Shown here: positions 23,285 to 27,892 of the stretch, piece after piece
Numbering within the stretch: position 1 is the stretch's first letter
Layout: each line of letters opens with the position of its first letter
Source: a virus
Length of the DNA: 27,892 nucleotides
IMG/VR virus record: IMGVR_UViG_3300042291_000981
Location: 1 to 27,892 of that record
Reading direction: 5' to 3' (one strand)
Notes under the pieces: generated by a model
What the model was told of the DNA's origin: nothing
Database searches by the model: none
Seen by the model: only the letters and a program-made list of their open reading frames with translations
Position numbers and translations under genes: made by a program

Positions 23285-23404
23285 ATGTGTAGATTCATCT
23301 CAGAAGAAGGCAAAAGATATATAGTTGGTTTTCTTGTTGGATTCTCTTGCGGAGTCTTGGCATCTTGTATTATATTCGTCAAACTTATATCTGGCAAGAT
23401 TTAA
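23285..23404 (+). CDS. Small single-pass membrane protein, 39 residues
   Basis: ATG to TAA, 39 residues: a charged N-terminus (MCRFISEEGKR) and a membrane segment with glycine repeats (VGFLVGFSCGVLASCIIFV, about residues 14-32), then a basic end (KLISGKI). The glycine spacing recalls the 40-residue protein at 6178-6300. It stands between the cassette promoter and the PEP-CTERM-like gene (27 bases later), so it is cotranscribed. Possible membrane-active or envelope-modifying factor; no family recognised. Confidence 0.55.
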   Translation: MCRFISEEGKRYIVGFLVGFSCGVLASCIIFVKLISGKI

Positions 23405-23431
23405 CGAAGGTTGTCATTATTAAATAATAAT

Positions 23432-23968
23432 ATGGCGGAGACAAACTTTACAATAACTGGTCAGAATTTCTTCATTAAGACCGAGTTGGGCGAACGATTT
23501 GAGTCTGGTGGACTTGCTCTCATACAATGGGAGAACGGCTATGACCCAGCGATTCACCCAATGTCTGAGTGGACGCAGAATCCAGTTACGGTTTCGTGGA
23601 CAGGTTGGTATCAGCGTGACTACCAAGGTGTTGGCATGGGCGTATTCGGGTCCAACGGAACGCCAACCAATTATAATAGCCCAATCTACCTTTTCATAGA
23701 CTTTGGAAACTCATCTAATGTGACTCCATCTATGTATGGGCAGGTCTGGATGGGGCAGGTAACTGATACCCTTGTACTCAGCGGGGGTAGCCAAGAACTG
23801 CAAATCAATGCATCAAACATCCGCTCTGTCGTTGGTAGCAATGTTGGGAGTGTTCTCTTCTCAGAGGATTTTAATAGTTGGACTCCGACAGCCATACCAG
23901 AGCCGAGTTACGCTTGGGTGGCTGGATTCATTTTTCTCGGTGCTGTATTATACAAAAAATATGTTTAA
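23432..23968 (+). CDS. Protein with PEP-CTERM-like C-terminal sorting signal, no signal peptide
   Basis: A 178-residue protein. I chose the ATG at 23432; the in-frame TTG upstream adds only 7 residues, and an in-frame TAA lies just before it, so no signal peptide can be hidden. Residues 1-150 are beta-rich, aromatic and Gly/Asn-rich. The end matches a PEP-CTERM signal: IPEPSYAW, a hydrophobic span (VAGFIFLGAVL) and a basic end (YKKYV). Such signals are cut by exosortase in the host envelope and normally come with a Sec signal peptide, which is absent. It overlaps the FecR gene by 8 bases. Function unknown; a membrane-anchored or secreted envelope protein is the inference. Confidence 0.65.
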   Translation: MAETNFTITGQNFFIKTELGERFESGGLALIQWENGYDPAIHPMSEWTQNPVTVSWTGWYQRDYQGVGMGVFGSNGTPTNYNSPIYLFIDFGNSSNVTPSMYGQVWMGQVTDTLVLSGGSQELQINASNIRSVVGSNVGSVLFSEDFNSWTPTAIPEPSYAWVAGFIFLGAVLYKKYV

Positions 23969-24785
23969 ATATATCCTCATACTTTTCTCCGCTTCATTGC
24001 TTGGTGCTGTGATTGATGGAGAGGCTACATCGACTCTCGTTGACGGAGTTGCTAAAGTCTATAACGGAACCGCCTCTGAGCCGATTTCAAACGGCTCTGT
24101 CATACTTGCTGGAAAGAATATAAAGACTGAAGACAAGTCAAAGGTAGAACTCTTCATATCAAATGGAATCAGACTTGTAATGCTTCCAAACTCATCGCTT
24201 CACATAAAGACACTAAAGCAAACTGAGGGTAGTATAATAAAGCCAAATCTAGAAAATAAATCAGTAAGAGAGAATGGACCTTCTGTTACCGAGTTTGAAG
24301 TTGAAAGCGGAAAGGTTCTTGGAGATGTTAAGAAGTTAGCCCCAATGTCGGTCTTTACTCTAAAGACACCCGCTGGTGTCGTTAAGATTAAGGGTACAAC
24401 ATTCTCCGTTGAGTATAGTTTGAACAAGGACGGAACTGCATCGTTTAATGTCGGCTGTCTTACTGGGAGAATCGAAGTTCAAATGGCAGACCCACGCATT
24501 CCTCCAGTAACAGTCCCCGCTGGTCAACAAATGTCTTGTTCTGCTGGTGCTGGAGGTTTTTCTGGGCCAAAGGACGGACCCCCTCCAAAGATGGAAGTAA
24601 AGCAATTGCCTCCGTCTGAAGTGAAGGCAATATCCGTAAGTGCTGGCGTTCCACCGCCTCCACCCCCACAACCAAATGCACCACCACCTCCTCCATCATC
24701 CGAACAGGCACTTGATAGAGTCATTCAGAATGTCGCAAACGAAGTCATGCAAGAGCAACTCAACCCTTCTCCAACTGGAGGTTGA
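23961..24785 (+). CDS. FecR-domain protein, secreted, proline-rich C-terminus
   Basis: A 274-residue protein starting at the ATG at 23961 (the longer frame that starts earlier runs across the previous gene). Residues 1-16 are a signal peptide (MFKYILILFSASLLGA). A FecR-like domain follows: VDGVAKVYNG, then NIKTEDKSKVELFISNGIRLVMLPNSS, then VESGKVLGDV, and the core FTLKTPAGVVKIKGTTFSVEYS at about residues 133-154 with VPAGQQMSC near residue 190. The last 60 residues are Pro-rich (PPPPPPQPNAPPPPP) before a helical end. FecR domains in Gram-negatives bind the periplasmic face of regulators or cell-surface partners. Here there is no ECF sigma factor gene beside it. Its partner may be the PEP-CTERM-like protein, with which it overlaps. 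Confidence 0.75.
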   Translation: MFKYILILFSASLLGAVIDGEATSTLVDGVAKVYNGTASEPISNGSVILAGKNIKTEDKSKVELFISNGIRLVMLPNSSLHIKTLKQTEGSIIKPNLENKSVRENGPSVTEFEVESGKVLGDVKKLAPMSVFTLKTPAGVVKIKGTTFSVEYSLNKDGTASFNVGCLTGRIEVQMADPRIPPVTVPAGQQMSCSAGAGGFSGPKDGPPPKMEVKQLPPSEVKAISVSAGVPPPPPPQPNAPPPPPSSEQALDRVIQNVANEVMQEQLNPSPTGG

Positions 24786-24794
24786 TTCAGTCAA

Positions 24795-25382
24795 GTGAGA
24801 GTAGTTCTTGCTGTTTCTGGCTACGCACAGTCTGGGAAAGACACATTCGCAGATGCAATCGAAAAATCAATCGGAGATAAATTCTCTTGCTCAAGATTTA
24901 AGTTTGCAGAATCTCTAAGAAAAGCCACAAGCCTTGCACTGGAGCATCTTGGAATAAAGGTATCACCGTGGACGGAGGATAAGGAGAAGAAGGACAAGTT
25001 AAGACCAGTTCTTGTATCCCTCGGTGAGTACGCCAGAAGTGAATGTGAGTCTGTTTTTGCTGACTTTCTTGCAAGAGAAATCGACTACGCATTAAATGCA
25101 GATTGTGAAATTGCAATCATTACAGATATGCGATACGAGAATGAAAACTTTATCACCGAGAAGATGTGCCGTGATAAGGGATACCAATATCACAGAGTTC
25201 ATATAACAAGAACTGACAACGGTCCAGCAAATGAAGCAGAGGAAAGAAGTGTGGCAAAGTTGTTGCAATCTCCAGTCAGTGCGTCTTATGTTGCTAGAGA
25301 TGGAGATGTTGGTGCATTGAAAATGGTTGCAACAGACTATGTAAGAACATTCATCCTTCCTCTAAACAAAAGCAATCCTTGA
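24795..25382 (+). CDS. Deoxynucleoside monophosphate kinase (T4 gp1-like)
   Basis: A 195-residue kinase, GTG start 9 bases after the FecR gene. It would phosphorylate dNMPs to feed phage DNA synthesis, as T4 gp1. The P-loop is GYAQSGKDT (residues 9-17). KFAESLRKATSLAL (residues 36-49) is the lid/substrate region. The family motif DMRYENE (residues 111-117) matches the D-x-R-x-x-N-E of phage dNMP kinases. The spacing and length (T4 gp1 241 residues) are plausible for a shorter variant. It is cytosolic. It overlaps the start of the next gene by 4 bases. Confidence 0.85.
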   Translation: MRVVLAVSGYAQSGKDTFADAIEKSIGDKFSCSRFKFAESLRKATSLALEHLGIKVSPWTEDKEKKDKLRPVLVSLGEYARSECESVFADFLAREIDYALNADCEIAIITDMRYENENFITEKMCRDKGYQYHRVHITRTDNGPANEAEERSVAKLLQSPVSASYVARDGDVGALKMVATDYVRTFILPLNKSNP

Positions 25383-25663
25383 GAGACATACCAAGGTACA
25401 GGATAGATGTGTGGAGTCCTTATGCGTTTGCAGATGACCAAAACGGAAGATTCTGTGAATATAGATACTATCAAGAACTTGCTTCAGTAAACAGTTGGCA
25501 AAGCGTAGATACCGCACCTCTGGACAGGCCAATTCTCCTTTTCTGGTCTGCTTTGAACACCCCAGTTGTGGCAGAGTGGAAGAAAGACCATTGGGTTATG
25601 TGTGTGAGTGGCTCTAAGGTTAGCCCAACACACTGGTCAGAACTTCCAGAAAACCCACTGTAG
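25379..25663 (+). CDS. DUF551-like small phage protein
   Basis: A 94-residue protein. The TTG start overlaps the preceding stop (TTGA), which implies coupling. The second half has the DUF551 pattern: WQSVDTAPLDRPILLFWS, then VVAEWKKDHWVM and THWSELPENP at the end. Such small proteins are common in phages and have no known function. The first 35 residues are less typical (a Tyr-rich DVWSPYAFADDQNGR stretch). It is the last gene of the plus cassette, 55 bases before the terminator hairpins. Confidence 0.6.
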   Translation: MRDIPRYRIDVWSPYAFADDQNGRFCEYRYYQELASVNSWQSVDTAPLDRPILLFWSALNTPVVAEWKKDHWVMCVSGSKVSPTHWSELPENPL

Positions 25664-25676
25664 TCAAAGGCGACAA

Positions 25677-25706
25677 TGCGGAGATTAGACATACTTAATC
25701 TCCGCA
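25677..25706 (+). terminator. Hairpin 1 after the plus-strand cassette
   Basis: TGCGGAGATTA and TAATCTCCGCA form an 11-bp perfect stem with an 8-base loop. There is only a weak T-run after it, so it may slow polymerase or block RNases ahead of the stronger hairpin at 25719-25746. Confidence 0.55.
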
Positions 25707-25718
25707 ATGTTACCAATG

Positions 25719-25746
25719 AATAAGGCAGGCCGTAGCCTGCCTTATT
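25719..25746. terminator. Two-way terminator hairpin between cassette and terminase gene
   Basis: AATAAGGCAGGC, loop of 4, GCCTGCCTTATT is a 12-bp perfect stem, with GTTTAAA on the plus side and ATTCATTG on the minus side. It serves the plus cassette and any minus-strand transcript that arrives from 26056. A minus-strand open frame ends inside it (TAA at 25742). Confidence 0.75.
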
Positions 25747-25937
25747 GTTTAAATGAATTGGGTGCTGGAAGAAGGTTATGCCCCAACAGATGGAGGGTAA
25801 CGGCACTTTCGTCATCCGTATCATCATCAGCCACCCAAAGTGAATGGCGGTGAGTGGGGTCAATCGAGGAAATATTGGTAACGCCGTGGGAATGCGTACC
25901 GCACAGTTGGGGTTACTGTGCTAACCTTGCACATCAT
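25742..25937 (-). pseudogene. Possible frameshifted small ORF (about 64 aa) or remnant
   Basis: From ATG at 25937 the frame reads MMCKVSTVT and stops after about 25 codons. A +1 shift at a CCCC run (about 25909-25912) opens a frame that continues to a TAA at 25742, inside the terminator. It has codon use and composition like real protein: CGTHSHGVTN, PTHRHSLWVADDD, TDDESAVTLHLL. No homologue is recognised. It could be a broken gene, a programmed shift, a sequencing error or chance, as the same bases may form RNA structure. Confidence 0.25.
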
Positions 25938-26009
25938 TTCTGTATGTGCTTACCACCGCACCGCCAAAATTTTAAAGAGCAATCAGTTATTGATATACAT
26001 CACTCACCG
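25848..26009 (-). ncRNA. Candidate structured RNA segment downstream of the large terminase gene
   Basis: CGGTGAGTG (25848-25856) is the exact complement of CACTCACCG (26001-26009), a 9-bp long-range stem. The overlapping TGGCGGTG (25845-25852) pairs instead with CACCGCCA (25959-25966), so the two pairings exclude each other, as in an attenuator. A candidate promoter precedes it and a strong terminator follows. Confidence 0.3.
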
Positions 26010-26018
26010 ATAAGAGCA

Positions 26019-26046
26019 ATCATAGTAAAGGTGAGCCAATAGTCAA
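26019..26046 (-). promoter_or_regulatory. Candidate minus-strand promoter downstream of the terminase gene
   Basis: TTGACT (26041-26046), a 16-base spacer and TATGAT (26019-26024) match sigma70 at 5 of 6 bases in each box. Transcription would start near 26012 and end at the 25719-25746 hairpin, giving an RNA of about 290 nt. Confidence 0.45.
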
Positions 26047-26055
26047 CGGAGTAAC

Positions 26056-27891
26056 TCAATTGCTTTTACCTTCGTCAACTACTGTCTCTGTTGTGCCTTC
26101 TTCACTATTGACTGTTTCTGTTTCTACGACCTTCGGGGCTCCGAGGAACCCAAATGCCGCCGCCGCAATAAGTTGCATTACCTCGCAGTCCCACAAGTGG
26201 TTCGCCCTCTTTCCGATTCTACGCCACTCTGGCTTTCCATTGTTACCCATAACACGAGCCTCTGACTCCATCTGGTCCATGTAGTCCTGCCCGCAATCGT
26301 GAGGACACATATGCTTGCCCGTCTTTCTTATTCTTGAGAGTTGGTCTTTTAACGCCAAGTTTGAAAAGTGGTGGACTCTGACTACACCAGTCCCAGCATT
26401 AACTAGTCTTGCTGGTGCATATGTCTTGTTAACTGTCTTATAGCCTCCAGCCATTTGTATTCTCCAAGGGAATTCTCCACGCTGGTCGCCTCTGAGTGCA
26501 GTCCATTTGTTTATACCACACTGTCTTATCACATCATCAAATTGGTCTCCGCAGTCAACATATACCAATGCGTTGTGTACGCTGTGAAGTTTCTGGAATG
26601 CCGCTACATCGTTCCAAGTAGATACGAACTTCCAAGTTCTCAACCTGCTGTATCCACCCTCAGCCCAACTTCTAATGAGACAATAGAATCCATTTCTCTG
26701 TACATCGACAGTCATAAATCTTGACAACACTTGCTCCTTTAATGTCTTGTCTGTATGCACCTTTTTGGTTTTCGGATTAATAAGTGCTTCATCTTCCCAA
26801 TCCTCTCCCTGTTTAAACTCTCCAACGGACTGAACTGAGTCAAAGGAGTCTGGCTCATCTGTCCAGAATTCTGCCAACTGCTTTTGTTTGAATATCCTCA
26901 TCGGGCCAGCATCGCCGTTGAAGTCAAGCATTACCTTTGCCCGCATATAAGCCTCTGCGGCCATACCCCAAGAGCGAGCCGCTAGACAATTCCAAGTATA
27001 GCCAGCATTGTAGTCAGCCGCATTCGGATTACTTAGTGAATAGAATCCTCTTAAATTCATTTCGTCTCTTGACGCTCTGCTGTCCTTGAATTGATACTTA
27101 CACCCCTCGCATTCGTAAGTCGTGTTGTCTCTTATCTTGTTGTAGTCATATTCACCTTCGTAAACCATAGCGTCTTCTGGTATTCTAACCTGTGACCACT
27201 TAAACTCCTGCCTGTGTTCGCAGTGCGGACAAGCGAATGACCATATCCGCTTATCCGTAACTGCCCAGAATTCCTCCGTCTCGTCACCAGCAAACCCACC
27301 TTGTGACATGAATATTCTTTTGCCAAGCCAGCCGAATGATGTTACACGGGCAGATGCTTCTGCCAAGTGACCCTTCGGGTATAGCCAAGTTTCGTCAGCA
27401 AGTAGCCATCTAATTGAGCGGCGTTGTAGATTCTTTTCGTTATAAGCACCGAGACACCAGAATGTCATATCATTTGTCTGGACCGTATCGCTTTTTGACT
27501 TCTCCTCGCCCTTCGGGAGTTTAGCCATAACTGGAGGACAGTTTTCCCAGAGGACACGAAGGCGTGTCTTCATCCAGTCGGAAGCATTATCATTGGTATC
27601 ATTTAGATACAATGTTGGAGCGGGCTGGCGGGCCAAAATATAACAAGACAACATTTCGGCAAGAAGTGACTTGCCAGACTGAATCGGTGCAATGATTTGG
27701 ACGAGACGCTTCTCTGGGTCGGCACACGCTCTAAGTGGCTCAATCAACCAAGGGGTTTCCTTGGCTCTAAATCCAGCAGGCATCGGCGAGAAGGGAATCT
27801 GCTTAATGTTGCTCTCAAGCCAAGAAACTATATCTCCCCCTTCGTCTGGAAGGAATGCACGGCGAAGCCGTGATTCAAGTTCATCTGCCAA
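26056..27891 (-). CDS. Terminase large subunit (lambda gpA-like), 5' end cut by the window
   Basis: 611 residues are seen; the reading frame runs to the window edge, so the start shown is a TTG and the true start is probably outside. The protein cuts and pumps DNA into the head. The ATPase has a Walker A-like APIQSGKS (residues 68-75) and a Walker B-like RWLLADETW with Asp166 and Glu167. A zinc-binding pair follows: CPHC (221-224) and CEGC (261-264), a feature of the gpA family. The nuclease part has MTVDVQRNG (about residue 393) as its first acidic centre. The Glu/Thr-rich C-terminus (TETVVDEGKSN) is where a portal-binding tail would be. It heads the lambda-like head order but is separated from it by the plus-strand cassette. 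Confidence 0.9.
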   Translation of the reverse strand: MADELESRLRRAFLPDEGGDIVSWLESNIKQIPFSPMPAGFRAKETPWLIEPLRACADPEKRLVQIIAPIQSGKSLLAEMLSCYILARQPAPTLYLNDTNDNASDWMKTRLRVLWENCPPVMAKLPKGEEKSKSDTVQTNDMTFWCLGAYNEKNLQRRSIRWLLADETWLYPKGHLAEASARVTSFGWLGKRIFMSQGGFAGDETEEFWAVTDKRIWSFACPHCEHRQEFKWSQVRIPEDAMVYEGEYDYNKIRDNTTYECEGCKYQFKDSRASRDEMNLRGFYSLSNPNAADYNAGYTWNCLAARSWGMAAEAYMRAKVMLDFNGDAGPMRIFKQKQLAEFWTDEPDSFDSVQSVGEFKQGEDWEDEALINPKTKKVHTDKTLKEQVLSRFMTVDVQRNGFYCLIRSWAEGGYSRLRTWKFVSTWNDVAAFQKLHSVHNALVYVDCGDQFDDVIRQCGINKWTALRGDQRGEFPWRIQMAGGYKTVNKTYAPARLVNAGTGVVRVHHFSNLALKDQLSRIRKTGKHMCPHDCGQDYMDQMESEARVMGNNGKPEWRRIGKRANHLWDCEVMQLIAAAAFGFLGAPKVVETETVNSEEGTTETVVDEGKSN

Positions 27892-27892
27892 T

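Noticed and set aside
25895-25930. tRNA-like hairpin near the terminase gene end
   Set aside because: GCACAG/CTGTGC can pair, but there is no acceptor stem, T-loop or anticodon arm in the proper spacing.
25854-26042. Plus-strand ORF of 62 codons after the cassette terminator
   Set aside because: It lies past the terminator, is rich in His and Cys without pattern, and overlaps the candidate minus-strand RNA.
1-27892. CRISPR array, insertion sequence, integrase or attachment site
   Set aside because: No regularly spaced direct repeats with unique spacers, no transposase or integrase motifs, and no terminal inverted repeats were seen; attachment sites cannot be judged without flanking sequence.

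Overview
The window reads as the late, virion-building region of a tailed double-stranded DNA phage or prophage with a lambda-like head and a long tail. No integrase, repressor, replication or lysis gene was recognised, so free phage and prophage cannot be told apart. The host is probably a Gram-negative bacterium that uses PEP-CTERM/exosortase protein sorting. A Verrucomicrobiota-type host is my best guess, based on a PEP-CTERM-like tail on one gene, a FecR-domain protein next to it, and start codons with A/T-rich leaders that lack a clear Shine-Dalgarno sequence. This is inference, not a taxonomic assignment.

Most genes are on the minus strand and follow lambda morphogenesis order when read from high to low coordinates. 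They are: large terminase (26056-27891, cut by the window edge); a JAMM-like protein (20961-21821); a 59-residue protein; a gpW-like joining protein; the portal; an S49 head protease; a scaffold-like protein; two tandem very basic proteins; the major capsid protein (13798-14712); six members of one short-domain family (13724 down to 8048); a head-completion-like protein; a gp10/gpZ-like protein; a tail-terminator-like protein; a 40-residue membrane protein; a tail-tube-like protein; a chaperone-position protein; the tape measure (2945-5098); and three distal tail or adsorption proteins.

A plus-strand cassette (21884-25663) sits between the large terminase and the rest of the head genes, where lambda has none. 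It carries an RtcB-type RNA ligase with a complete set of active-site motifs, a 39-residue membrane protein, a protein with a PEP-CTERM-like C-terminus but no N-terminal signal peptide, a secreted FecR-domain protein, a T4 gp1-like deoxynucleoside monophosphate kinase and a DUF551-like protein. It has its own sigma70-like promoter (23101-23129) and ends in a strong two-way hairpin (25719-25746). It looks like a set of accessory (moron-type) genes for RNA repair, nucleotide supply and the host envelope.

The most novel part is the segment just after the capsid gene. Six consecutive genes begin with the same domain of about 65 residues, and in two of them this domain is fused to long Tyr/Gly-rich repeat arrays that look like fibres. 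Their position suggests capsid-surface proteins built as a common anchor plus interchangeable displayed modules. This block is unusually punctuated: terminator hairpins lie between genes, and a recurrent GTTGACA element stands in front of many starts.

Two stretches lack a confident gene for more than 300 bases. Positions 23105-23431 hold a promoter, a hairpin and a 39-codon ORF. Positions 25664-26055 hold two hairpins, a minus-strand promoter candidate, and a possible structured RNA or frameshifted small ORF.
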